Source: Photobacterium arenosum (lineage in GTDB: Bacteria > Pseudomonadota > Gammaproteobacteria > Enterobacterales > Vibrionaceae). From it: a stretch of DNA of 64,000 nt. Shown here in pieces: positions 45,283-54,580 of the stretch; position 1 is the first letter of the stretch; every line of letters starts with the position of its first letter. A program made the translations under genes and the position numbers. The notes beneath the pieces were generated by a model, which ran no database searches, was not told the DNA's origin, and saw only the letters and a list, made by a program, of their open reading frames with translations. The stretch lies in the NCBI RefSeq assembly GCF_014841115.1, contig NZ_JACYTP010000001.1, forward strand, positions 558,001 through 622,000. Direction: 5' to 3'.

Positions 45283-45332
45283 ACCTGGCACTCTACCATG
45301 CAGTCAATACTGCAGGCAGCAGAGTGCCAGGT
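45283..45332. terminator. long bipartite hairpin between asnC-type gene and tssG
   Basis: A perfect 12-bp outer stem, ACCTGGCACTCT (45283-45294) with AGAGTGCCAGGT (45321-45332), encloses a perfect 6-bp inner stem, TGCAGT/ACTGCA, with a CAAT loop. It lies between convergent gene ends, six bases from the tssG stop. There is no U-run, so it would act as a structural barrier rather than an ordinary intrinsic terminator. Confidence 0.7.
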
Positions 45333-45338
45333 ACTCAT

Positions 45339-46337
45339 CTAGACAGCACCGATGATCACCACTGTCTGTTTATCACCTTGCACTTTACCCAACCAACTGA
45401 CCTGTCCAAGCCGGTTCGCTTCCTTCGAACCCAAAATGCTGGCAGGTAATCCATCCGTTTTCACTTCCAGTTTCAGATCCCAGGCCATAGGGTCGCGCAA
45501 TACAAAACGCATCAGCTCTTTGAGTAACCCGTAACCCTGTTCACCCGGCAAAAAATGACAGTATTGCTCATAATCCAATTCATGGAAGACCAGATTAAAT
45601 TTACCCGTGATATCGGTAAGGTGATCACCCAAGTGATAATCCTGGCCCAGCACACAGTTAACATGCCCTAAGCGGTTAAGCTGTGAAGGGGCAATTTTCA
45701 CCCTGCGGGGTACCCACTGTTCAATACTGACTTTTGCCAGATTAAAGCAGTGAGCCACAATACCTGACACCAGATTTGGAGAGCGCGTTCTTGAAGATAA
45801 CTGGCCAATATAAGAGAGCAGTTTTGCCCTGTCGAAGTTAAAATCACTGTCTTCGCTGAGATCAGAAGAAATACCAACCAGGTTAAACAGATTACGGGAC
45901 AGCGGGTCGACCGCCCCGGATTCGTACCGGACATGGTATCTGTATTTTTTCCATATCCGGTACAAGTGTGAGAGATACCTGTGATGAAAGAAATCGAAAA
46001 AATCTTTCACCGGATTATCTTCACCATCCCGGCCGGCCAGCTTTTCTGTATATGCGGTGGGTAAAGGTGAGCCAGTACCGTGCAGACCACCGAAATTCAC
46101 CGTCAGGCTGGGAACATCTCTGTTATCCCATTGCACAGACTCAAACTGCGAAATATCAGAGCGGGGAAAACCCAGCTCAGGCGAAATGCGAAACCGCAGA
46201 AACTCCTGCTGCGGTGTTTTCGCCTGGCCTACAGAGGCAAATTGTACGGATGTTTTCTTTTTCTCAGCGGCCTCCAGTAAATAAACGGCCTGAAAAAAAG
46301 CATACTCATGGCTGGACTGATTGATCTTATCTATCAT
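45339..46337 (-). CDS. tssG: type VI secretion baseplate protein TssG
   Basis: This protein of about 332 residues starts YAFFQAVYLLEAAEKKK, has the family's ELGFPRSDI and NFGGLHGTGSPLPTAYTE blocks, FFDFFHHRYLSHLYRIWKKY, and IEQWVPRRVKIAPSQLNRLG with GQDYHLGDHLTDITGKF. TssG forms part of the baseplate wedge TssKEFG. The ATG at 46337 overlaps the tssF stop in ATGA; the frame runs further upstream to 46370 inside tssF, which is not needed. It is the last gene of the right leftward arm. Confidence 0.93.
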   Translation of the reverse strand: MIDKINQSSHEYAFFQAVYLLEAAEKKKTSVQFASVGQAKTPQQEFLRFRISPELGFPRSDISQFESVQWDNRDVPSLTVNFGGLHGTGSPLPTAYTEKLAGRDGEDNPVKDFFDFFHHRYLSHLYRIWKKYRYHVRYESGAVDPLSRNLFNLVGISSDLSEDSDFNFDRAKLLSYIGQLSSRTRSPNLVSGIVAHCFNLAKVSIEQWVPRRVKIAPSQLNRLGHVNCVLGQDYHLGDHLTDITGKFNLVFHELDYEQYCHFLPGEQGYGLLKELMRFVLRDPMAWDLKLEVKTDGLPASILGSKEANRLGQVSWLGKVQGDKQTVVIIGAV

Positions 46338-48082
46338 ATCACCGCCTGTTTGCCCTGATTGCCATCCCACCGGTACACTTCGCCGGTTTTTACATCAATC
46401 ACTTCCAGTTCAGAGAATGAGTTAATGCTGGAATACAAAGAGAAAAACTCATTCAGGATAGACACCAACAGGTACATATCCCCTTCATTGGCAAACATGG
46501 ATGAATCCATTTGCAGTACAATCTGGTTACCCCGGATCGGCAAGCCACGGAATATACGTTCTATGGGTTTCATGTTAATGGCTTTAATGCCATTTAAGCG
46601 GTTAGCTGACGCGCGCTGAGACTGCCTGTCACTGCGTGAATGAAAATCGTAAATACTCAGCATCATTTTCAGCACATCAGTATCAATTAAAGACAGATAG
46701 TTAAGCGACATATTGGCAATCAATTGCCAATGAAGACTACTGTCAATTTGTGGACTGACAGAAACTGTCGGCTTGGTCAGATTGGTGAAATTGGCATAGT
46801 TAGGCGACTTATGGGTAGAAAATGTAATGTCTCCGGGGGCCAGCCGTTGCGGCAATTTACCGTTAGTGCAGGTTAACTTAATCAGTACGGTTTCAGTTTC
46901 AAGGTTAGCGACACCGGCATTGTGATCAAAAAAGGAAATATAGTGTGACAAGCCTTTCCCTGAAACATGTTCCGAGACTTTGACATTGTAGTAATGGCGA
47001 TTGTTATCAATACCTAACTGATGCTCAAAGGACTCAAACGGCAAATAATCAACCTGACGACGGTTTTCATTACTCCAGCCTCGTACCTGATTAACAGAAT
47101 ACACTTCGAAGTTATTTTGCCGGGTTGTTTGCGGACGAACCCGGTATTCAGTGCGTTTATGATCCAAGCGGATCGGATCGGCATCCAGTTCAAACACATT
47201 GGCTATCGGTGTACAGAAAAGCCGCAAATTTTTCTCTCTTATTGTCACTTCAGACGGCAAAGAGCGTGAAAAATTAAACACCAGGCTCATGGTACTCTGG
47301 CTGGGTACACCTTTGAGCCATTCCAGACCATCGACATCAAAGAACATAAATTTGTCCGGCATCGAAAAATACTCCTGGATTAATCGATAACCGGAAAAAG
47401 AATTTGGCCCGTAGGGTAATAGGGCTTCATCTTCTGAAAAACCCACTTTCTTTATACAAGAAGCAGGTAAACGCTGACTTCCTCCTCCCGCAAGATTGAC
47501 ATCAACACTGTCTAAATAGCGAAATAACCACAGATACAGTATGCGGGAGATATGCAATTCACCGTGAATATGGAAACGCAATTTATCTAACCCAATGCGT
47601 GATAACTCTACCCCTGTGTCGGTTGATAAGGTGACATTGAGGTGGCTGTTCGAGCGGGTATTCTGCTGAGTCACGGAATTGATCGACAGTGGATACAAAT
47701 CGACATCGTAACAGGTGCGAAACTGGCACTGAGTCTCATCGACCTTTTCACTGGCCATTTCATGGCCACGCGTCACTGTGCTTTTCTGCGACACACTCCC
47801 GGCATAGGGGATCATCTGCGCAATGCACATTGAAGGCACAGAACGTAAATAATGCGGCCACAACAGAGATATCAGGGATTGGGTCAGCTCAGGAAGCTCA
47901 TCATCCAGCTTCTGACGTAATTTGCCGTTGAGAAATGCAAAGCCTTCCAATAAGCGCTCTACATCGGGATCATTGCTGCTTTCCGACAGAAACTTAGTCA
48001 GCTGAGGGTGGCTTTTCGAAAACTCAGAACCCGCTTCTTTAAGAAACGAGAGTTCATCCTGAAAATACTTGCTATAAGTCAT
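46334..48082 (-). CDS. tssF: type VI secretion baseplate protein TssF
   Basis: This 582-residue protein begins YSKYFQDELSFLKEAGSEFS with the DPDVERLLEGFAFLNGKLRQKLDDELPELT motif in two parts, the hallmark of TssF N-termini. The middle carries HISRILYLWLFRYLDSV and a LRRQVDY-type region, and the C-terminus ends in a segment with YLLVSILNEFFSLYSSIN, also conserved. It forms the wedge of the baseplate with TssG and TssE. Length is typical (580-620). It overlaps tssG by 4 bases and follows tssE by 11. Confidence 0.94.
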   Translation of the reverse strand: MTYSKYFQDELSFLKEAGSEFSKSHPQLTKFLSESSNDPDVERLLEGFAFLNGKLRQKLDDELPELTQSLISLLWPHYLRSVPSMCIAQMIPYAGSVSQKSTVTRGHEMASEKVDETQCQFRTCYDVDLYPLSINSVTQQNTRSNSHLNVTLSTDTGVELSRIGLDKLRFHIHGELHISRILYLWLFRYLDSVDVNLAGGGSQRLPASCIKKVGFSEDEALLPYGPNSFSGYRLIQEYFSMPDKFMFFDVDGLEWLKGVPSQSTMSLVFNFSRSLPSEVTIREKNLRLFCTPIANVFELDADPIRLDHKRTEYRVRPQTTRQNNFEVYSVNQVRGWSNENRRQVDYLPFESFEHQLGIDNNRHYYNVKVSEHVSGKGLSHYISFFDHNAGVANLETETVLIKLTCTNGKLPQRLAPGDITFSTHKSPNYANFTNLTKPTVSVSPQIDSSLHWQLIANMSLNYLSLIDTDVLKMMLSIYDFHSRSDRQSQRASANRLNGIKAINMKPIERIFRGLPIRGNQIVLQMDSSMFANEGDMYLLVSILNEFFSLYSSINSFSELEVIDVKTGEVYRWDGNQGKQAVI

Positions 48083-48093
48083 GTTCGTCGTCT

Positions 48094-48552
48094 CTACACT
48101 GAAAACTTGCCGTCTACACCAACAGACAAATCAATGTTCATTCTGGTTTTCTTATTGTTATGAAAAACTTCACCATTAACGGCAAACCGGAGCTGGAGTG
48201 GATCATCGGTATGGGGAACATATCTCACCACTACGCCGGCTAATCTTGGCTCAAACTTTTCGATGGTGGCTTTCACACTGTTTCTGATTTCCCGGACGAT
48301 ATTGGATTTATCGGCCAAAACATCATTAAAATCAGGCAGACCATAATCTTTGGCTATCATTGCATTGCCCGAATGGGTATTGAGCAAATCCGCCAGATGA
48401 TGATGAATCGACTCAATCAGAAACTGTGTCGACTCCACAGCATCATAGCTGTTCTTTGCTTCGCCCATTTCAATGCGCTCGAGTAATCGGTAACCTTTAT
48501 CCATAGACAGATTTCGAACGGCAGACCACTTCAGAGTCACTCGACCCGACAA
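48094..48552 (-). CDS. tssE: type VI secretion baseplate protein TssE (gp25-like)
   Basis: This protein of up to 152 residues is a T4 gp25-like sheath initiator. It contains RLLERIEMGEAKNSY-like start, STQFLIESIHHHLADLLNTHSG, DYGLPDFNDVLADKS and the lysozyme-fold segment IVREIRNSVKATIEKFEPRL with its EPRL core, followed by DDPLQLRFAVNGEV. The start is uncertain. The frame opens at a TTG (48552) 21 bases after tssC, which I list; the first ATG is at 48504 (MDKGYRLLERI), and both lack a clear ribosome site. It joins baseplate and tail sheath. Confidence 0.88.
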   Translation of the reverse strand: MSGRVTLKWSAVRNLSMDKGYRLLERIEMGEAKNSYDAVESTQFLIESIHHHLADLLNTHSGNAMIAKDYGLPDFNDVLADKSNIVREIRNSVKATIEKFEPRLAGVVVRYVPHTDDPLQLRFAVNGEVFHNNKKTRMNIDLSVGVDGKFSV

Positions 48553-48572
48553 TAGCTGCCGTTCGCCTTTAC

Positions 48573-50051
48573 TTAGTTTTGATCCAGTTTACCGACCAGA
48601 GACAATTCAAAACTGGCGCCCATGTACTTGAAGTGCGGACGCACAGCAAGAGACACACGGTACCAGCCCGGATCGCCTTCAACATCTGATACTTCAACCC
48701 GCGCAGCACGCAACGGACGACGGCCACGTACTTCTGCCGGCGGATTTTCCTGATCAGAGACGTACTGACGAATCCACTTGTTCAGTTCAATTTCAAGATC
48801 AGTACGCTCTTTCCACGATCCGATCTGCTCGCGCTGCAGCACTTTCAGATAATGCGCCAGACGGTTGATAATGAACATATACGGCAGCTGAGTACCTAAC
48901 TTGTAGTTAGTTTCAGCGGCTTTACCTTCTGGCGAGTTACCAAAGAATTTTGGCTTCTGTACAGAGTTTGCTGAGAAGAATGCCGCGTTGTCAGAGCCTT
49001 TACGCATCGTCAGTGCGATAAAACCTTCTTCAGCCAGTTCAAATTCACGACGATCAGACACCAGAACTTCTGTCGGAATTTTGGTTTCAATGCGACCCAT
49101 CGACTCAAAGTTATGCACCGGCAGATCGTTCACCGTACCGCCGCTTTGAGGACCAATGATATTCGGACACCAGCGGAAATTCGCGAAAGAATCGGAAATA
49201 CGGGAAGCCAGCGCGTAAGCAGAGTTACCCCACAGATAATGGTCATGGCTGCCTGATACCGTTTCGTTGTAGTCAAACGCCTTAATCGGGTTATCTGCAA
49301 CAGAATACGGCGCACGCAGCATGAAACCTGTGGTACACAGGCCCAGATAGCGGGAATCTTCATGTTCACGCAGACCACGCCATTTAGTGTACTGAGGGCC
49401 TTCAAACACCGATTTCAAATCTTTCAGGTTTGGCAGCTCTTCATAGCTGTCGACACCAAAGAACTGTGGACCTGCAGAGGTAATGAAAGGTGCATGAGAC
49501 ATGGCACCCACATTCGCCATGTACTCCATCAGTTTGATGTCCGGTGAGGTTGACGACATCTTAAAGTCACAGATAACCGCGCCCACTGGCTTACCACCAA
49601 ACTGGCCGTATTCACGGGTATAAATTTGCTTATACAGACCCGATTTCACCACTTCCGGGGCATCGTCAAAATCATCAAGGACTTCATTTTTCTTGGCCGA
49701 AATCACTTCGATCTGAATATTTTCACGAAAATCAGTCTGATCAACCAGATACTTCAGTCCGCGCCAGGAAGATTCAATGGCCTGAATTTCTGGCGAGTGC
49801 AAAATGGCATCGACCTGAGCAGACATTTTCTGATCGATTTCAGAAATCATCAGATCGACCAGCGACTGATCAACTTTATCGGATACATTTTTGCTCAGCA
49901 GTTCAGAAATGAATGCTTCAACGCCACGCTTTGCAACATCAAAACCTTCATCAGATGGCTTGAGCCGGGTTTCGTTCAAAATACTGTCTAACAGTGAACC
50001 GGATTCAGCCAATTGTGCATCCTGCTCCGGAGTCATAGCTTCAGTTGTCAT
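48573..50051 (-). CDS. tssC: type VI secretion sheath protein TssC (VipB)
   Basis: This 492-residue large sheath subunit is highly conserved. It has SLLDSILNETRLKPSDEG near the N-terminus, the region that in V. cholerae VipB is recognised by ClpV, then SSWRGLKYLVDQTDF and KMSSTSPDIKLMEYMANVG. The ending has NNLPVH-like NDLPVHNFESMGR, LAHYLKVLQREQIGSW and LRAARVEVSDVEGDPGWY. With TssB it builds the contractile sheath. It follows tssB by 11 bases. The maintained N-terminal helix suggests ClpV-dependent recycling, although no clpV lies here. Confidence 0.96.
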   Translation of the reverse strand: MTTEAMTPEQDAQLAESGSLLDSILNETRLKPSDEGFDVAKRGVEAFISELLSKNVSDKVDQSLVDLMISEIDQKMSAQVDAILHSPEIQAIESSWRGLKYLVDQTDFRENIQIEVISAKKNEVLDDFDDAPEVVKSGLYKQIYTREYGQFGGKPVGAVICDFKMSSTSPDIKLMEYMANVGAMSHAPFITSAGPQFFGVDSYEELPNLKDLKSVFEGPQYTKWRGLREHEDSRYLGLCTTGFMLRAPYSVADNPIKAFDYNETVSGSHDHYLWGNSAYALASRISDSFANFRWCPNIIGPQSGGTVNDLPVHNFESMGRIETKIPTEVLVSDRREFELAEEGFIALTMRKGSDNAAFFSANSVQKPKFFGNSPEGKAAETNYKLGTQLPYMFIINRLAHYLKVLQREQIGSWKERTDLEIELNKWIRQYVSDQENPPAEVRGRRPLRAARVEVSDVEGDPGWYRVSLAVRPHFKYMGASFELSLVGKLDQN

Positions 50052-50062
50052 GTGCCACCTGT

Positions 50063-50560
50063 TTATTCTTCGTTATTAGAATTGATGCTCAGTTCACTGA
50101 GCAGCTTGCTGCGCGCTTCATCATCCTGCAGCACCTGAGCGATACGTTTGCGGAATGCAGGCACGTTACCCAGAGGACCTTTCAGTGCAACCAGAGCTTC
50201 ACGCAGTTCCAGCAGGCTGCTTAATTCAGGCACCTGGCGGGCAACGGATTCCGGTGAAAAGTCTTTGATATTTTTAAAGGTCAGATCAACGCCCATCTGA
50301 GCGCCTTCTTCGCCGCTCAAACGGTTATCAACGTTAACTTTGACATTCGGCGCATAGGCACTCAGCACATCATTAAAGTTTTCTTTATCAACGTTTATCG
50401 GATCACGATCCTCGATGGGAGTCTCGTCATCACGGCCGGTGAAATCACCAATCACCATCATGCTCAGGGGCAGTTCCACTTCTTCCTGAGCATCACCTGT
50501 AGCAGGAACATATCGGATATTAATTCGCTCTTTAGGAGCGACTGAACCATCTTTAGACAT
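50063..50560 (-). CDS. tssB: type VI secretion sheath protein TssB (VipA)
   Basis: This 165-residue small sheath subunit has the family signature ERINIRYVPATGDAQEEVELP and MMVIGDFTGR in its first half, DLTFKNIKDFSPESVARQVP in the middle and LLELREALVALKGPLGNV with a C-terminal helical end. It pairs with TssC to form the sheath around the Hcp tube. It comes 26 bases after tssA and 11 before tssC. The ATG has AAGGA just upstream. Confidence 0.96.
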   Translation of the reverse strand: MSKDGSVAPKERINIRYVPATGDAQEEVELPLSMMVIGDFTGRDDETPIEDRDPINVDKENFNDVLSAYAPNVKVNVDNRLSGEEGAQMGVDLTFKNIKDFSPESVARQVPELSSLLELREALVALKGPLGNVPAFRKRIAQVLQDDEARSKLLSELSINSNNEE

Positions 50561-50586
50561 AACTTGTCCTTCTTAGCAGCTATATG

Positions 50587-52131
50587 TTAATGAACGGCCG
50601 CAAGCCATTCTCTGTACTTAGCGGGAAACGCATCTTCCCGTGAATAAATTTGAGTCAGCGTTAAAGACAGTAACTGCTCCAGTTCGGCATCCAGAGTCGG
50701 TTCCCAGTAACTCAAATTAATGCGTTCTCTTTCTGGCCAGATCACTTCCAGATGCGGCAGCGCAATACTGTGCAGCCCGTTGTGGTGCAGTAACCTGGCC
50801 AATTGCAGATGCAAGAGAAATCGTGAACGCCCTGACTGGGCGTCATCCAGTAATGAAGACGCTGAAACCAGGAGCTGTCCCAGTTCTGCACCTTCCAGAA
50901 TGTCATCGCCTCTGTCGCTCAGCAGCTCAGCGAGTCCTTCATGGCCTGATGAGCCGGAAGTGACTGACTGTTCAGCCAGCCATTGGCGGGTAGCTTCATC
51001 AGCGAAAGGGGTGTCATCCTCAAACTTCAGCGCGTCGATACCGGCTAAACGTGTGATAAAACGCCGCGTCTCTTCGCGCACGGACTCCGCAGCCTGGGTA
51101 AATCCCAGTTGCTTGAGCATGTCGTGCATCAGGCGCTGACCGCTCAGCCAGAACGGGGTATTGCGCAGGCTTTTTTCAAGCCGGCGGTAATGTTCAGAAG
51201 CAGACTGATTTACCAGTGCCGACTCGTAATCGGACAAGGTATCTTTGTTCACCGGCAACCTGAGCGGTGTTTTTCCTTCTGCATCGTGAGGCGGTAATTC
51301 GTCAATTGCCATCCAGGTCACAAATCGTCCAACCTGATAGGCAAGCGGCATCTCAGGACTCTGATGCAGTAAGTGTTCTGCCATCTGATCCAGGGATTTT
51401 TTATCCGCCTCGCCGCTCAATACACTTGTCTTTTCAAGGGGAACTGGCGGGGTTACTTTAGGCGGGGTCGCCGCAGAGGCAGACACAGGTTCAGGGGGAG
51501 CAACCGCTTTAGGCTCAGTCACAAATGACTGCCCGCCTGCCATACGGCCTTTTTCTGGTTCCACTGCGGATTGTGGTGATGCAGGCACTTCCCCCAGAGA
51601 ATTGCTGCTGGTAGTCAACGCATTGCGCGCATTGATTAAGGATGCCTCTGAGCCTTCAAAGACTTCGCCCATCGCAAAACTGATGTCCTGGCACAAGGCA
51701 GCACAGGCTTGCAGATCAGACTGAACAGGATTACTGAGTTTGGCTGCAATCAGTTCAATTTGATTATCCAGCCATTCTATCGCGCCATCCCGGCCACGCG
51801 CTCTTGCCGGATACAGTGAACTGCCATACTGTTCCAACGCCGATTTCAGCAAAGTGAGTCCGGTTTTCAGCCCGTCGCTACCGTAATGTTCTGCCCACGC
51901 ACGCGTTATGTAAGCCATGGCTTTCAGATCTTTGCTGTGCTGTAACAGGACAGTTTCAGCCTGTAACTCAACAACTTGCCAATCCACCGTTTCACCAAAT
52001 AATGAACCGAACTTTTTGACTTCAGCTTCCATTAGCTCATAGCAAAGTTCATAACGGGCATCTTCTCCAACCGGAAGCCCGGCACCTATCGGTGACAACA
52101 GCTCATCTAATCGGGTATTGAGCTCACTCAT
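50587..52131 (-). CDS. tssA: type VI secretion protein TssA (soluble, ImpA-type)
   Basis: This protein of about 514 residues has an N-terminal ImpA domain (LLSPIGAGLPVGEDARYE followed by WQVVELQAETVLLQHSKDL), a Pro/Ala-rich linker (about 185-240) and a C-terminal VasJ-type domain (FWLSGQRLMHDMLKQLGF, SRFLLHLQLARLLHHNGLH, PLLYWEP-like). There is no transmembrane segment, unlike the vasL product. TssA guides baseplate and sheath assembly and caps the growing tail. It starts at 52131, overlapping the kinase stop in ATGA. Confidence 0.9.
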   Translation of the reverse strand: MSELNTRLDELLSPIGAGLPVGEDARYELCYELMEAEVKKFGSLFGETVDWQVVELQAETVLLQHSKDLKAMAYITRAWAEHYGSDGLKTGLTLLKSALEQYGSSLYPARARGRDGAIEWLDNQIELIAAKLSNPVQSDLQACAALCQDISFAMGEVFEGSEASLINARNALTTSSNSLGEVPASPQSAVEPEKGRMAGGQSFVTEPKAVAPPEPVSASAATPPKVTPPVPLEKTSVLSGEADKKSLDQMAEHLLHQSPEMPLAYQVGRFVTWMAIDELPPHDAEGKTPLRLPVNKDTLSDYESALVNQSASEHYRRLEKSLRNTPFWLSGQRLMHDMLKQLGFTQAAESVREETRRFITRLAGIDALKFEDDTPFADEATRQWLAEQSVTSGSSGHEGLAELLSDRGDDILEGAELGQLLVSASSLLDDAQSGRSRFLLHLQLARLLHHNGLHSIALPHLEVIWPERERINLSYWEPTLDAELEQLLSLTLTQIYSREDAFPAKYREWLAAVH

Positions 52132-54110
52132 GTATCCCACTCCCAGTCAGGTAACACAACAGAGGTAACATTATTGGCATTGATACTGAGTGCCCCGGCT
52201 TTAAAACGGGTTGCCTGACTTGCTTCAATGTCCTGTTTAAGCAGAGCTTTGATGGTATCCACCCTGTCTGGCGCGAAGGTTTTCACATCCTGATAGGCCT
52301 GCTGAATGATATTTTTTTCGACCACCAGATCGGACTGCAGAGACTGACGGAGTATGTATTCACCGCGGCGTGCATAGAGTAAGGCTCCCATGCTTCGGAT
52401 GTCCTTACTTTCAGGAAACACCTGCTGAGCACTTTCGATCAGCCCGGCTGCATCTTTAAATTGCGCTTTATCCATTAGCTGCGACACCCGGGAAAGAATT
52501 TTGGTAACAGTCTGATACCGGATTTCGTGAGAATAGTAATATGCGCTTGCCGTTGCTTTTTTCCATGAGGCTTCAAACGCTTTACGGGCAAACACCACAT
52601 CGCCCAACTCCAGTAAATTCAAGGCTTCTTCTGGTGTCACTGCGTTTTCACTGTATAAACTTGCGTTTTGCAACAAGGCATTAATTCTCGCCTGCGCACT
52701 CGACAGCTGTTTCTCAATGTGAACTTTGTCGCTGTCTTTTCCGCCCTGCATTAACCGGCGCATCACAATTAATTCATTCTTTATGGCTTGCAACTGATCG
52801 CGGCGTTCTGCATTGGTTGCTCTTTCCTGCTCAAATACCGGACTCATCTGCTGATAAATCTGCTTTTCCTGCGCTGATTTTCTGCGGTCATACTCTTCAA
52901 CCACAGATACCGCAGTCTTTGATAACTCAGGGGTTTCTGAGGTGAATTCATTCAGAAACTGGTAGCTGTACCACGAGGTATCATCAGGCTGAAAAACCTT
53001 GCCGTCATAAGCAAAACTGGCTGGCTGACTGGTTTGGTAGCTGTCCAGGGCAAAAAAATAAGCATGTCGGATCACCAGAAACGCCACCAGCACTAACGTG
53101 GCGCAAATCAGGGTAATCTCCAATGAACGCCAACCATCAATGGCATTTACCAGATCATGTTTTCTTCTGCTTAATACCAGATCGGCATTACGCATATTGT
53201 TAAAAATAGGTGCATTAGACAGCGGCGTATCTGTGTCAATCTGACCCAGTATCTGCGCAAAATGAATCGGTGAGAAACCATGACTGCGTGGTTTGCCTAT
53301 CACGGTTTTAATGGCTTTCCAGGCATGTGGCGGAATGACCACAGGCCGTTTCTGACCGGTTATCACCACCCCAATATCCGGGCTTGCCGCTACGCCCAGA
53401 AACAGGCAATACGCCATGACAGCAAGGGAGTACACATCATCTTCAGGCTGACCGATTCCGCTGCGGATATAGTCTGGCGATGCGTAATTCAGGCTGGCTT
53501 CCGCATAGGTGTTAGCTTCACCGGTATATTGTGCGGCGCCAAAATCAACCAGACGAACGGCATCATCAGCGCCTATCAGCACATTTGAGGGTTTGACATC
53601 AAGGTGGCACACGCCTTGTGTGTGCGCATAGTCCAGCGCACCGGCCAGCTGGTAAATCAGCCAGGCAATGTGGTCGGCACGAAAACCTCCGTGATTATGG
53701 CGGCTGACTTTTTGCGCCAGATTCTCCCCGCTAACCCACTCCATGAAGAAGTAAGGCGTGGAAAACTCGTGCCCGACTTTTATGTACTTCACAACATTGG
53801 GATGCTGACAAACTTCGAGTTTTGTTGCCTCGCTCAGCAATGCATTTTCAGCTGTGTCATTGCCACGCTGTAATACCGACTTACAGCAAATAATTTTATT
53901 GGGTTCATCTTTATCGGCTAATTTATACAGCACAGTGCCACGACCCGGCTTGGTAATCGTGTCGAGAATATCGAACTTCGCCCGCAAGCTTTCTTCAAGA
54001 GAAGGTCTGCTCGCAAGATCCAATTCCTTTTGACGTTTCTTTTTCTTTATCAGCGCGCGATTAATGACATCGTCAATCACAGACACCTTTTGATTGCCAG
54101 ATTCAGACAA
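52128..54110 (-). CDS. membrane serine/threonine kinase of T6SS (PpkA-like)
   Basis: This 660-residue protein has an N-terminal Hanks-type kinase domain (about 45-300): a weak glycine loop (KPGRGTVLYKL), the ATP lysine Lys77 in CCKSV, the catalytic loop HLDVKPSN (169-176; Asp171, Lys173, Asn176) and DFG at 189-191. The HRD arginine is replaced by Leu, so it is a non-RD kinase, and the usual APE is read as SPD in YASPDYI. One transmembrane helix (about 330-352) divides it from a helical periplasmic region that contains a coiled coil (about 440-490). It presumably phosphorylates the FHA protein at 37355. It is first in the right arm. No matching phosphatase is present here. Confidence 0.9.
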   Translation of the reverse strand: MSESGNQKVSVIDDVINRALIKKKKRQKELDLASRPSLEESLRAKFDILDTITKPGRGTVLYKLADKDEPNKIICCKSVLQRGNDTAENALLSEATKLEVCQHPNVVKYIKVGHEFSTPYFFMEWVSGENLAQKVSRHNHGGFRADHIAWLIYQLAGALDYAHTQGVCHLDVKPSNVLIGADDAVRLVDFGAAQYTGEANTYAEASLNYASPDYIRSGIGQPEDDVYSLAVMAYCLFLGVAASPDIGVVITGQKRPVVIPPHAWKAIKTVIGKPRSHGFSPIHFAQILGQIDTDTPLSNAPIFNNMRNADLVLSRRKHDLVNAIDGWRSLEITLICATLVLVAFLVIRHAYFFALDSYQTSQPASFAYDGKVFQPDDTSWYSYQFLNEFTSETPELSKTAVSVVEEYDRRKSAQEKQIYQQMSPVFEQERATNAERRDQLQAIKNELIVMRRLMQGGKDSDKVHIEKQLSSAQARINALLQNASLYSENAVTPEEALNLLELGDVVFARKAFEASWKKATASAYYYSHEIRYQTVTKILSRVSQLMDKAQFKDAAGLIESAQQVFPESKDIRSMGALLYARRGEYILRQSLQSDLVVEKNIIQQAYQDVKTFAPDRVDTIKALLKQDIEASQATRFKAGALSINANNVTSVVLPDWEWDT

Positions 54111-54580
54111 AGGGAAAAACCAGCCATAAAACCAATAGATGGCGAGAGTTTAGAGTTGTCTTATTAAGCATTTCAATAGCCGAATAACATTCCGGCCTTT
54201 TGATGGTCAAGAAAGTCATTTTCACTATAAAAAAGCTCATAATGAAACAGGGTGATGAGTGGCTTTTGCGCAGAGATAATCGCCAGAAATAAAGGGATGT
54301 TGATATTGATCCCAATTATTTTTTTCAGACTATAAAACCATGACAGATGAAATAAACACTCAATATTGAGTGTCACTTAATTAAAGCCGAAACATGGCCG
54401 TTTATATTGGTGCCATTTTAATGTTCGTACCTGTCTGCTATCGCTTCTTTAACAGGTTTTCTGACTGAGTACAGCTTTCACTGACATAGTTTTTTATAGA
54501 TGCCCCGATATAAACCTGACTCTGGTTTGCAGAGAAACAGCGCGTTAAAAGTGCAGTACCATGAAGACCAATGAAAATGA
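54111..54580. other. non-coding upstream region of the T6SS right arm
   Basis: About 470 bases ahead of the kinase gene contain no convincing gene; the short open frames have no ribosome site or family features. The region is AT-rich and should hold the promoter of the ppkA-tssABCEFG unit. A GTGCCA at 54410 looks like half a sigma-54 -24 element on the minus strand, but no -12 TTGC stands at the right distance, so I do not call it. Confidence 0.5.

Noticed and set aside
54405..54420. Sigma-54 promoter for the kinase unit
   Set aside because: Only the TGGCAC half is seen on the minus strand; no TTGC stands 5-6 bases downstream.
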